Assembly: GCA_009602735.1 (NCBI GenBank)
Contig: WELA01010615.1
Span: 66,709-111,829 of the forward strand
DNA from: Mesotaenium endlicherianum
Lineage: Eukaryota; Streptophyta; Zygnematophyceae; Zygnematales; Mesotaeniaceae
Length of the DNA: 45,121 nt
Direction of reading: 5' to 3'
Below the pieces are notes generated by a model. It made no database searches and had not been told where the DNA came from. It worked only from the letters and a program-made list of their open reading frames with translations. The stretch's first letter is position 1; each line of letters begins with the position of its first letter. The position numbers were made by a program, and so were the translations under genes. Below, one piece after another: positions 24,201 through 34,342 of this stretch.

Positions 24201-24501
24201 GTCTCCATACTCAAGCAAAGGCTGCTCTATATTACTTATATCACTACCATGCTTGGGCAACCTTCTCATACTACAAAGAAGACGTACAACAATCTGGTTG
24301 CATCCAAGTTGACACTTCTTGGAGCACCTCCCTCTTCCATCTCCTCCCTCCTTCAAGAGAGTGAGATGCTAGCTTGCATCAACGTCTTCATGGCTGCCCT
24401 TAGCAACTTATAAATCATCCTTGCTTCTCCTCTCTACCCTCTCTACACTCCTACAAGCATCACCAACCAAAGCTCCCTCCTCCAAATGAAGCAACTAGGT
24501 A

Positions 24502-24513
24502 GCTCCAATACCA
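24502..24513 (-). promoter_or_regulatory. Primer-binding site of nested element
   Basis: TGGTATTGGAGC on the minus strand, two bases inside the 5' LTR. It resembles the TGGTATCAGAGC site complementary to initiator tRNA-Met used by many Copia elements. The related element at 44722 has TGGTATCGGAGC. Confidence 0.75.
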
Positions 24514-24515
24514 TG

Positions 24516-25227
24516 TGAAAGGGGGAAGGGTGCGGGGAGTGCGCCCACACACACTCACGCACCCTCACTCGCGAGCGGAAGCGTGAACGAGGACCTTTCC
24601 TAGTTGCATACACAAGGTGGAGTGGCCTGGTGGTATGCCACCCTTTTAAGAGTTAGAGGGCTACAAGAGAGAGGAGTGGAAAAGAACTCACTTTATTAAG
24701 AAAAGTCGTGTACAAGATAAGAAGGTTAGACTAGAATAAGCCCCCTCTACTTCCTTATGCTTCCCATTTATCCTTTAACTCTAAGTGTCCTCTCTAGCAA
24801 GGTACCTCTAGAACCTTGTCCTATGGCTCCTTCCATGTACTTGACCTTGCCTAGTTGGACAAGCTAGCACACTCACACGCACACAATCACACTCTAGAAT
24901 ATTCTACTACACAATCCACTAACTCCTCACGGAGTTTCTAGAAATTCCACGATCACTTTGGCACTGTACGTAATTGTACGTACTTTCTGGAACCCTTATG
25001 TTTCAATGTCCTACTTTCTGGACTCCAACCGAAATTTTCGTCACTGGACCTGTCCTTGTCACTAAATAGAATCTGTGACATTAAAAACTCACAAAAAACT
25101 TCCAAAATTCATAACTATCTCAATACTTGTCCAAATGACGTAAAATAAAGGCCAAAGTTCTTCTAAAATCACACTCTATGCACATAAAATGCTAGAAAGA
25201 AACAAACTACACTTTCATAACCTTACA
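24516..25227 (-). repeat. 5' LTR of nested element
   Basis: 712-bp partner of 20550-21261, followed on its right by the target duplication gccgg. About 2-3% divergence between the LTRs means the insertion is not brand new. Confidence 0.93.
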
Positions 25228-25575
25228 GCCGGCCTCGTCCTTTTTAGCGACCACTACTGTAGGAGCCCCATGTACTGAGGTAGATTTTTCAATCATGCGG
25301 AGCTTATGCAGCTCTTCACAAGTTTTCTCCACACAGTCCCATTCTGTCTGACTGAGCTTATGCGGCCCTAGTCTGACTGGGTTATCAGTAGTCAGTGTGA
25401 TCTCACACGCACTGGCAGTGGTTCTACCAATCTCCTCCTTAGTGAAAGCAAATACCTTGCGGTGTTTCTTCAGCAACCTTTCTACTTGTGCTCTCTGCTG
25501 GGCTGAGACCATTTTCCCAATGGCAAAAGTCTCAGCTTCAGGTTGCTTCTTCCCAACAAAGGCATCCAGTAGTTG

Positions 25576-27589
25576 CTACTCCTTAGGTGCAGGTGGGGGC
25601 TTCCCGCCCTCATCCTGGCCCTCAGGCTTTTCTGCCTGATTCTGGCTCTCAGGCTTTGCATCTTGATTCTTAGGAGGTGGGGTAGCAGGCTTTGCAGCTT
25701 GCTCCTCCGTTGCCATAAGTTCGGCAGCCTGTTTCTTAGGCTTTTTACCTTTCTCAATGACGCGTCGCCTCTCCTGCGGTGAGGGGTATGTCAGGCGCCT
25801 CCGGATGGGCTGCCTCAGGAACATTTCCTCGTCAACTACAGTCCAACTGGTCCCGGTTCCTCCTTCTTCACGTGGCCGAGGTTGGTTCGCCATTGGAAAA
25901 CCTGCGGAATCTGTCCTAGGGCTGATCGCCCAGCCCCATTCTTGCTCATGCGGGCGACGGCCGTACCATACTCCTCCCTTGCGGGTGGTCTGACCATCCA
26001 TGCCTGCGCCAATGTTTGCGACCTTTGAGGTGCAGCTAGTCTTGCAAGAAAGGCATCATCTGCTGCGGTCAAGCGGCTGATGGTGTTTCTCAGATCCATC
26101 AGTTCCCATTTTGGGATTGCAGGTACCATGGGAGCAGACTCCTCCAACCTCTGTATCCTAAGATCTGATAGTTGCAACAAGGGCGTGTTCATGCCTGGCG
26201 GCACACTAATGCCCAATGCCATTGCCCTGCGAACCAAACCGTCCTCTCCCTCTCTCCGCAAAATATCCCGCAGAGTCGGAGGAGGTGGGGCTGTGGTTCC
26301 TCGCGGAACGCCCTCTCTCTGAGCCTTCCCCTTATGCTTGAAATATTGCTTTAGCATCCTCCTAAAAGATGCGTTACCCTCACGGGCCACCTTCCTTGGT
26401 CTGCTTGCGCGACTTTCGGGCTTTCCTTGTGCTGTCTCCACTTTAGCAGTGCAGGCAGTCACCTCCTGCCGTTGCGGCGGTTGTGCGGTTGACTTGGGTT
26501 CTGCCACTGGAAGACTGGCAGAAGGAGAACTGGATGTTGGCGACCTTAATTCTTCATAAAGGTCTGCCGGGCTTGGCCCCATCAGGTGGTCAGCTACCCA
26601 GTCGTCTGTCCTCAGCTCCTGTAAGTCAAGCAGATCCAACTCTGGCGTGGGAAAACGTGGAATTTCTTCCCTGATGTCCCCTTCATTGTTGAGTGATGGC
26701 AACTCCAACTCCGAGAGGCCTTGCATTTCTGCATCCTCTTCCTCCTCCAGCTTCTCTGTTCCAGAAGACGGCAATTCTTCATCCGCTCCTGTGTTGAGCC
26801 TCGCCATGTTGATGATGGCTGACTGTGGAGCGAGAGCTGCTTTCGCCACTTTCTCTTCCTTGAGTCGAGGGGCGTTTGCTTCCAGCAAGTGCGCCATGAT
26901 TTGCTTGGTGATCGACTCAGCTCTGCTGCCAACTGTGTCTTGTGGTTGCCCTTTGGCCTCTGGCCTTGGGCCCATCAGAGCAAGTGTGGCGGGCAATCTC
27001 TTGGCCGTCTCCTTCTTGCGTTCTTCAAAAATCGCCTCCAAGCAAATGGTCTTTCCAGACCCTCAAGAATTTCCTGAATTCTAACTGCATTCTTTGGTCC
27101 ATTCGCCAATATTGCACTGGCGTTCTTCATTTCTTGATGTTACCGCGTCTGGGGATGGGCTCCCGAAGACCTGGTCTGGGGCCATGTTTCGTAACTTAGA
27201 ACGGGTATATTCCTCCCATTCCGGCATCCTCCCAAATGCTTGGCCGGAGCATACTGCAGATGCTGGGACCTCCTGTGATTTGCTTATTGCAGCACTCACC
27301 AAAGGGTTTGCTACACCAGTTGCCTGGTCTTCCATGGTTGCGTCTTCTCGCAGCCTCCGCAGCTCTCTTTCCAGAGGGTCGCGTAAAGTTGCCATTCGAT
27401 TGTCAATAGGTCTTGACACCTGGTCAGATCCACCACTCTGGTTTCTCTGAGTGTTTCATCTTTGTCAGCCTCAGCTGTGTCTCTTTCAACACCATATTCT
27501 TTTTGTCGCTGATACGCTTCCCTGATAGCTGTCTGATCAAAGGTTGGCACCACATAGAATCCAATCGTTACCGGCCTCGGCCTGGGCAT
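25576..27589 (-). pseudogene. Unassigned acidic/proline-rich region of the retrotransposon polyprotein
   Basis: Between the methyltransferase and RT lie about 650 codons in several overlapping frames (27589-27311, 27419-27081, 27041-25836, 26001-25576), which look like one open frame broken by small indels. No enzyme motif is recognised. The largest piece has a Lys/Glu-rich start, an acidic cluster (EEEEDAE), a Ser/Pro-rich middle, a basic SFRRMLKQYFKHKGK helix and a C-terminal leucine-rich part. The last piece is a Lys/Pro/Gln-rich linker. Position inside pol suggests it is either a linker or an extra domain acquired with the methyltransferase. A TAG ends the last frame just before the RT N-terminus. 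Confidence 0.6.
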
Positions 27590-27596
27590 AGGCTTG

Positions 27597-29349
27597 TCAG
27601 AGAAACGTCATCTGTTGCCAAGTCATAATCGTCTCTACCAACCATGTCATGGAGTGATGTCCAATCATATTGCCGAATATCTTCCCAGCGTTGTCCTGTC
27701 CCACCATTGCAATAATTTCTTGTGCAATGGAGCTGGGTACCCCCAGGCACCTTCCTTTCTCTTCAGCTGTCGGCTCTCTCCACTGAGCTTCTCTGTTGTG
27801 CACATCTTTGACCATTCCTAGTCCTCCATTCACGAAAGCGCGTGATCCTGGGTATGCTATGAAGGTGGGCAGCACCACCCTCGGCCGGCCTGGCTCGTTG
27901 ACGACGTACTGTGGGTAGGAATCCCTCCTGATCACTGGCTTGGTTTCCACCATCAGTGCTTCTCCCACAGATACTGCCGTTGGCGTGCGCCGCGTAATCT
28001 CCTCCATCTCCCTCAGGATTTCAATGGACATGCCGTTGGTCCAGAATAGTCTGGCCCGGTGTGAGAGTCCTCCGTGCCTGGCGTCGTTGATCAATACATG
28101 ATGACCCAGGGTGGAGTCGAAAACCAGCCATGGATCTCCTGGCTTCATCTGGTTGTAATCCATCCCTGGATGTACATTCTCAATCACAAACACTGGTGGG
28201 TAGCGATGCTGGCGTTCCCGCAGCATACTGATGATCTTCACCATCCTTCCCCAGTGTTGTGCTCGCGGGTCATTGAATCCCATCCTGTTCCCAGCTTGTG
28301 AGAAAGGTTGACAAGGGAATGCCGCAAAAATCCAGTCAATCCTGTGATCATACAGGTCCTCGGACTTCACATCGAGAATGTTTCCTCCAGCAAGACGCAC
28401 CACACTAGTATGCACCTGTAATGAATTAGTATATTGGTCGATATAATATTCATTTAAATAATATAGTTAAATAAGTTCAGCCTGCTGAACTCTAGTTAAC
28501 AATCAGTCTGCTGGACTTTTTACTTAATATCAGTTTAATGACTTGGCCGGAAGTAGCAGGCTGAGGTAACCTTAAGTCAGCTTGCTGACACATTCTTTGA
28601 CAGCCAGCTGACTTCCGTACTCGGTAGCAGCGAATTGCCTCGATATGCTTCTAAGTGTGGTGTGCTAGATGAATGGCCAGATGACATCCCTATGATGGAT
28701 GGCGATTCGGGATGATGGGAGATGGCGGTGGATTTGGTTAACCGAGGTCCTACCAACGTGGTTAACTCCCGGGTAGGCGGTGCCATCGCGCTGACCGTTG
28801 AACAGTAAACTCATTCCATGTACATANNNNNNNNNNNNNNNNNNNNNNNNNNNNNNNNNNNNNNNNNNNNNNNNNNNNNNNNNNNNNNNNNNNNNNNNNN
28901 NNNNNNNNNNNNNNNNNNNNNNNNNNNNNNNNNNNNNNNNNNNNNNNNNNNNNNNNNNNNNNNNNNNNNNNNNNNNNNNNNNNNNNNNNNNNNNNNNNNN
29001 NNNNNNNNNNNNNNNNNNNNNNNNNNNNNNNNNNNNNNTTTACTCGCATTTGACTTACGAGTATTATTCCCTGCTAGTGTATTGTCCTTTGCCGTTAAAC
29101 CAGTTAACGGAAATACCATAAAGATTACTTGCTGATATAAAGATCTTTATTAATTGTTAATCGCCTATTTGGTAAGTTGATTCATTTCAGCACCAATGCC
29201 TTGAAATGGTACATTTGCCGCATCTGACTTATGACCTCCTCAAATGCTGTAAAAACACTCTCATCATTGTCCACATACAACACTTTGGATACCTGGATAC
29301 CTCGCTGAATCAGTGCGATGGTTCCAGTACCAAGTCCGGCGAACAATTC
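27597..29349 (-). CDS. C5-cytosine DNA methyltransferase domain in retrotransposon pol, split by a solo-LTR-like insertion
   Basis: A domain expected to transfer a methyl group from S-adenosylmethionine to cytosine C5. Motif I (ELFAGLGTG, SAM binding) is at 29340-29310. After the insertion (28417-29189) the frame resumes with motif IV FPCQPFSQAG, whose catalytic Cys codon is 28313-28311. Motif VI ENV is near 28181, motif VIII HRAR near 28060, motif IX (PTAEEKGRCLG) near 27735 and a motif X-like FGNMIG near 27665. Combined length is about 330 residues, a whole catalytic domain. Dropping the insertion with one gcacc copy restores a continuous frame. By eye the pattern (LGTG in motif I, LSHRARLFW) is nearer DNMT3/DRM-type enzymes than bacterial ones; a tree is needed. 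It is fused downstream of the protease. All catalytic motifs look intact although the copy is interrupted. Confidence 0.93.
28417..29189. mobile_element. Solo-LTR-like insertion in the methyltransferase
   Basis: A 773-bp insert (with a 212-N gap) that begins TGTAATGAAT and ends ATTCATTTCA. It has TG...CA ends that are near-perfect 10-bp inverted repeats and an exact 5-bp duplication gcacc (28412-28416 and 29190-29194). It has no coding potential and is AT-rich near its left end. These are the marks of a solo LTR. Read on the minus strand, the border also looks like an intron end (TACTAAT eight bases before ACAG), so splicing is possible. Confidence 0.8.
28827..29038. other. Assembly gap (212 N)
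   Basis: A run of 212 N inside the solo-LTR-like insert. No homopolymer borders it. The full length and identity of the insert therefore cannot be confirmed. Confidence 0.95.
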
Positions 29350-29399
29350 CAGCACTACTACTCCTCTGTTGCGAAAAGGATCTTCCATCCTCACAATGC

Positions 29400-30243
29400 C
29401 TTGCGGCAATGGTTCTACTCCAGGCATCAAATTGGCAGCAGTTTTAAGTGGATAAGGAACTGGCAGCAACTCTTGCGGGCCACGGTCCCTGTTACTCACA
29501 GCTTCTAGTTGCTCCATAATCCAAGGTTGCCAAACCAAGGGAGTCGGCATGTTGATGCTGGTGTAGATCTTCTCTTCGCGTTGCATGATGAGGTCATAAT
29601 GGTCTGGATACTGGTTATTCACACAGCAGTCTAGCAATCCGTAGTTTGCTTCTCCCGAGCAAACCATTTTCACAGGAATTTCTCCTGTCGGCTGCCGATC
29701 TGTCGACTGGTAAGTCACCCACTGCTTCCGCAGGTCGATGACCATACCCAGAGGAATCAGAGCTTCTGTCCCCAATAGAACATCATAGTTTTCTGCCTCT
29801 GTCACTGTACACTCTATGAGCAGTGACGCTTCCTCAAGTTTCCCCAAGTTTACTGTGATTTCCACAGGCTTGCGGGTGATTCCACAAGACTTTGAAATCT
29901 GCCCAGATGCAGTCCTCAACTGGAAAGGACTTTCTTTCAGGTCCCTTGCCGTCAATCCCAGAGCTTTCACAGCTCGCTTTCCCAAGATTACTGGCTGTGC
30001 GCCAGTGTCCAATAGGATATTGGGAGCGGCCCAGTTGTTAAACGTCAAAACTTTATCCTTGTTCTGCACTCTCACAGTGCTGAAATTAGTAGGCAGCGAA
30101 GCGCTGTTCGCGCCTTTCTCAGCTAGGTCCAGCTGCTGTCCGGCTTCCTCAATCGTGAAAGGGTATGTAAGACGCAGATCAGCGAGTGAAAGACAAGGAA
30201 TGTGCTGAATCCGGTGTTCCACCAGAGCGTTCAGCTTTTCCAG
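29400..30243 (-). CDS. Retropepsin-type aspartic protease of the gypsy element
   Basis: Processes the gag-pol polyprotein. The active site ILLDTGAQ has its Asp at about 30009-30007, preceded by the variable N-terminal segment. A second hydrophobic segment (YDVLLGTEALIPLG) matches the C-terminal part of single-chain retropepsins. It starts in the same frame directly after the gag stop (TAG at 30246-30244) and runs without a break into methyltransferase motif I at 29349, so protease and methyltransferase are one polyprotein. The stretch between them (about 29640-29400) has no assigned domain. Confidence 0.88.
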
Positions 30244-32332
30244 CTAAAAACTAAATGTCTTGCGTGGCCCAGGCTTGGCTTGTCGTAGCTGCGCAATCTC
30301 GTTCTCATCGAGAGTGATCCGAAAGGTCTGAGGAAGCTTCCCAGCATTCCTTGGAACCAGACGGTCATGATCTGCACGCTCCGCAGCCGTTGCAGCCACG
30401 GCCTTCTCAAGCGTCCACTTCTCGCCTTTGCAGACGGTCTTTTCGGCCACATGTGCATCGTAATAGACATTAGGCACATTCAGTATTGCAAATTGAGCTT
30501 TCAACTCTGCAATCTCTGCACTCATAGCATCATACTTCTGATTACCCTTCCGGTTACCAGAGTTATCTTTTTCCCGTTTCTTATCCTTATCCGCCTCTTT
30601 CGTGGCAGCCATAGCCCATGGTGGTTTCAGATTTGGGTTCTTGGACCAACACTCATCTTCTGAGTGTCCCTTTTTACTGCAATGTGCGCATACCTGCGCC
30701 TTGCTAGCAGACAATTGCTTAGCATCCGAGTACGGACAATCTCTCTTCTGATGTCCTGATTTTCCGCAGTTCCAACAGCCCTCTGCTGTCTCAGCAGTGT
30801 TGGCGTGCTTAGCAAACCTATTGAAAGAATCGCTCTTTTTCTTAAACTGAAAGTTAGAGCTATTGGCCTTGGGCTGAAAGGATTCCTCCCTTCTCTCAAA
30901 AGCCATAAGCGTCCTGGAAGCCTCCTTGTACCAGACTTTACCTTCCTCGACATTGCGTGCTTTTCAGCAGCCTCGTCGATGTTCCAGTCGATTCCGCGTT
31001 TCGCAGATAGCTGCGGCCTGACCACCCGATCTGTATCTTTACCCAGACACAACAAGAATTTGTCAGCCACAATCCTAGGCTCATAGATTCCTGCCTTCTT
31101 GGCAAGGTCTACCAATCTGGATTTGACCTCCATCACTGTCTCGTTCTTCTGACGGACAAAATGCACATAGCGGTGCACTTTAGGATCGCGATCCTCTGGG
31201 AATGTTGCTTCAAGCAACTTAAAGAAACGACGCAGACAGTGCTCAGAGTCTAACTGGTCATCCCCAGCCTCCATATCCCTACGGCAACTAGCCAACGCTT
31301 GCGCATGGCTTGCTTCCGTGGTGACACTATCACTATGCTTCCCTGTAAAAGGTGCAGCTCTGCGTGTTACTCGTTCCTGAGCATTAGCAATCTTTTCAGA
31401 CAATTCTGCACACACTTTACGCAATTCTGCGACAGATCCAGCATCATCATCTCGAGTAGTCGCTCGCTGCTGACCCTCGGTGAGTTGCTTCATGGCATCT
31501 GTTAATTCTTGTGTTAGTGCAGCTAAGTCTATGCTCTCAACAGGTGCAGCAGGTATCGCTCTTCCTGATGACAAAGCGGACAGGCGGGCTTCGCAGCCTC
31601 TTTCTGGATTTTCAAATCTCTCGCCTTCTGTCGCTCGTCAAACGCCCATTCTTGGGTAAGGTCCTCATCCTTCCCAAATTGGCGATATAGCAACAAGGCA
31701 TCCTTGTCCAAGTACTGAACCAAGCTTATAAAAGCGACTGACTGAGTGTAAGAAGAATTCTTTCGGATTTTCTCAAAGAAGTCAGCCCAATAGATCTCAT
31801 CAAACTCTTCGAAAGTGAGACTATTTCCACTGGTTCGTCCACTAAAACACTTTGTAGACAGCTTGAACTTAGATTTTTCATCCTTATCATCACCAGTCAT
31901 TTCCAGTGGTGACCAAGACTCACTATCTTTATCCCACACGTCGTGCTCTCTGCCCGAATTGGGTACAAAAGCTCGCGCGTAATACGGATTCTCACCGTTC
32001 GTGGCAGTATGGCGAGACTCGTCTCTCGACGGTTGCTCACTCCACAGGTTATTCGTGTGCTCAGATGTCTCACTTTCTCGTGGACTCTGGCTTGAATCAG
32101 AACCTTCCACAGGCTCCACAGGGTAGTAGAGTCTTCCACTCCTCAACTGCATGTACAGTTGAATTTCTCCGGGTCCCCTTCCAGGTTGAGCACCGGCAGC
32201 CCTCACAGGCCTCAATCCCCAATTTGCTTGGGAATTTTTATTCATCTGCACCACAGAACCGAAGTTCTCAGAAGTAGGACGGAAGTCTCTTACTTCCACA
32301 TAGGCTTTATGCCTTAAGGTTCTTGGATTCAC
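30244..32332 (-). pseudogene. Gag polyprotein with two zinc knuckles, broken by two frameshifts
   Basis: Three overlapping frames (32332-31529, 31574-30627, 30906-30244) form one gag of about 690 residues if two one-base indels (near 31560 and 30945) are allowed for. The start ATG at 32332 lies inside leader repeat B. The middle piece, with RRFFKLLEATFPEDRDP and RQKNETVMEVKSRL, resembles gypsy capsid regions in its helical, charged character. The nucleocapsid has two CX2CX4HX4C knuckles: CWNCGKSGHQKRDC (30777-30736) and CAHCSKKGHSEDEC (30690-30649). A Lys-rich stretch and a C-terminal tail follow. It ends with TAG in the same frame as the protease. Confidence 0.85.
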
Positions 32333-33502
32333 AAGTGAGCAAATTGTAGTTTGCAGAAATCACACTCTAAACAGCTTGACATGCAACGTCAGATTCAGAG
32401 AAAATCGCCCTTCAGGCTTTCGCTTAACTTCCACAAGTCAGCTTACAAAACTCTGAAACTACGTCTATGCTGGCCTGGGTCAAGCTCTTCACTTAACACC
32501 GCGCCTTAACAGCTCTTCACTGCCAGGCTGGGCTCACTCAGTTCTTCACTGAGAGCTTTATCTGTCAATACTACTCTCTCTCTTCGAGATGCGAATGCGA
32601 CTTCTGAGAACTTGGAAATCAACACACAACTCACCATTTTAAGGCTGCTTCACACACACACTCGTGGCGTTCGGCCGACTCTGTGCTAGTCTCCTAGCAG
32701 ATTCTATTCTGCAGTTCTCCTTCTTCAACCGTGAGATTCCCTCTTGGGAACTCCTACAATCCTAACTTATCTATGATACACAGAAGAATCTTCGGTGTCG
32801 TCAGAAGCGTGGGGCTTTGGCCCTCCAGTGGCCTTGGGAACTCCTTCTTCTTCTTCGCGCCCTTCTTCGCTTTCCTTCTGCTTCTTGGCATAGGTGCGTG
32901 CGAGTGAATGACATGTCTCAGGCAAGATTCGTGCCTTTCACAGGCACCACACAGCGTCATCTTTCGAGAATGCCGTGCTTAGTCACACAACTTAGCTGCA
33001 TGTCGCCTCTGCCTAGCCATGCTCAACTCAAACTCGTAGTCACTCAGCATGCATGCACACCTTGTGACTGTCGCGCGTGGCTGCTTAGCTTCTCAGCTGG
33101 CAGTCACGCCTAATTGGCTCATGGCTAAGAATTCCTGAGCGGCGTGCAAGCAAATGCCACTTGCTCAAGTTTTCCCAACCGGGCGGCCGTAACCTATCTT
33201 GGCATTGCAGCCATGACCTGGCTTAATCTGCCAGTCACACAGTACCTGACCTGGTACTTGCTGGGCGGCTCATTGCTGATCCCCAGCTCCTAGCCTCGCG
33301 GCTGTCTTGTCAAAACCTCCCCCCATCCCTAGGTGTGGGGCACACTGACATTGACCCCTTGCCAGTGGTCTTGACGCCGCCATAACCGCTGACTGCGATG
33401 TAATCAGTCAAGTGGTCGGTGAGTCAATGTTGACTTTCAGCACTAGGTGGTCGTAGCTTGCGCTGCGCGTGCGACACCGTCAAACGGGTGATAGTCGCGA
33501 CA
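32276..33502 (-). repeat. Leader repeat B, right copy (5' UTR of the gypsy element)
   Basis: 1227-bp repeat almost identical to 16254-17479. It includes the gag ATG (32332-32330) and then the 5' untranslated leader. On its right, where LTR A would be expected, the sequence changes at 33503 to apparently host DNA. No primer-binding site of standard TGG type was recognised at its outer end. Confidence 0.8.
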
Positions 33503-34342
33503 CTGGTAGCAAGTTCCTGCAATGCGAGTGAAGTAGCTGTGATCTGCTACGATACACCCGATATAGCAGTGGCTCAGGCAGTTTCTACAATTCGTGAGAT
33601 TGTTGCGTTGCAACGAGGGCTGGAGAGGCATTGCATGGTGCCTGTGTGTCTTGGTTGCTCGTAGAGCATTTCTGGCGGGGAGCGTGAGAAGGGGGCTGTC
33701 GGATGCCGCGTCCGGCCAGGAATGTAAATTGTGAGTGTGATTAGCCCCTCACATGCCTCACGTCCGTGCAGGCTGGTTCCGGGGACTCTCTTCTGCCTCC
33801 CGCTTGAAATTGGGCCTTACCACGAATTAAGTTGCATCCTGCAGTCGTCTTGTCCTCTGCCTGCAACGGATGGGGAGGAGAAAGCTGTTGATCGAGGTGT
33901 TCTCGCAATGGAGGGCTTTCCTGTTTGGGCCAGTATGTCCTTGGGGGGCTCCTCACCAGGTAGTGCAGACCTCAGATACTTGCCTGGGTATAAATAAAAC
34001 TACCTCCTTATTCTGGAAGGACTGTGTGGACGAGCTGGTGGCGTGCAGAGTCTGAAGGGAGAACCAGTTGAGCAGCACCAGCTGGTTGCATGTGAGAAGT
34101 ACTCCAGGGTTCATTGCTTCAGTCGGCAATCTGAAACCGCTTTCACAGAGTGTTGACTCAGGAGTAGGAACACTTCTTCCTCAGTCTGGCTGTCAAGGAA
34201 AGAGTCCATGCATCTTCCCGCAAAGGTCTCAGCCGCCAAACCATTTCAACGGGGTCTGGGTGCTATGACTGCAGCTGATGAAAGCACCTGCGCCTACTAG
34301 AGGGCACTGCAGAAGCGTACAGAGGCCGGGGCAGGTGGGCGG
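33503..34342. other. Intergenic, upstream of the glycosyltransferase
   Basis: Host sequence between the retrotransposon border and the GT77-type gene; it should contain that gene's promoter and 5' UTR. Only short overlapping frames are present and none is recognised. Confidence 0.5.

Larger units (their letters stand above)
20550..25227 (-). mobile_element. Nested LTR retroelement without recognisable pol (LARD-like), 4.7 kb
   Basis: Two 712-bp LTRs (20550-21261 and 24516-25227, roughly 17 differences by eye) with TG...CA ends flank a 3.25-kb internal region. The 5-bp target duplication gccgg is exact (20545-20549 and 25228-25232). Orientation is minus: the primer-binding site beside the right LTR resembles initiator tRNA-Met sites, and a polypurine tract adjoins the left LTR. 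The internal region (21262-24515) holds only short frames on both strands, several acidic and leucine-rich, with no gag, RT or integrase motifs. It is therefore probably a non-autonomous element mobilised by a relative. The primer site suggests Copia-type machinery, but this is weak evidence. Confidence 0.9.
19354..25512 (-). pseudogene. Reverse transcriptase-RNase H, split by a nested LTR element and mutated
   Basis: The RT N-terminal part lies at 25512-25228 (LLKKHRKVFAF, then RMIEKSTSVHGAPTVVV). After the insertion at 20550-25227 it resumes at 20549 with RMCGDYKRLN and a VRQGFNQIPV motif. A TGA at 20325-20323 replaces the conserved Trp before the PFGLKNAPA motif. The active site, usually Y/F-x-D-D, reads YIDN (20232-20221), which should abolish polymerase activity. 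RNase H follows: HTEWSRVGIGAVL stands where the first catalytic Asp is usual, then SYEGELLAVVW and the ITDHSPLLWL region. A TAG lies between this frame and the upstream Pro/Lys-rich segment. Removing the insertion with one gccgg copy restores the frame. Confidence 0.9.
15951..33502 (-). mobile_element. Ty3/gypsy-type LTR retrotransposon carrying a DNA cytosine methyltransferase and a PHD finger
   Basis: A minus-strand element of about 17.5 kb including two nested insertions. Order along the minus strand: leader B (33502-32276), gag with two CCHC knuckles, in-frame UAG, aspartic protease, C5-cytosine methyltransferase, unassigned region, RT, RNase H, integrase with PHD finger, polypurine tract (17795-17784), LTR A' (17783-17482), a second leader B (17479-16254) and LTR A (16252-15951). 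Gag-PR-RT-RH-INT order is that of Ty3/gypsy. The expected 5' LTR to the right of 33502 is missing. The tetranucleotide ctgg flanks both outer ends (15947-15950 and 33503-33506), which may be a target duplication or chance. Frameshifts and nonsense codons show that this copy is decayed. Retrotransposons with captured cytosine methyltransferases are known from a few algae and dinoflagellates; the PHD addition is noted here from sequence. Confidence 0.9.

Noticed and set aside
24511..24540. Start of the LTR as a CRISPR-like or tandem repeat because of its second copy at 20550
   Set aside because: The copies are 4 kb apart, 712 bp long, with target duplications, primer site and polypurine tract: they are LTRs.
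27597..28415. Methyltransferase as an independent host gene starting at 28415
   Set aside because: There is no ATG (the frame starts with GTG after a target-site copy), and motif I is in the upstream protease frame; removing the insert joins the two in register.
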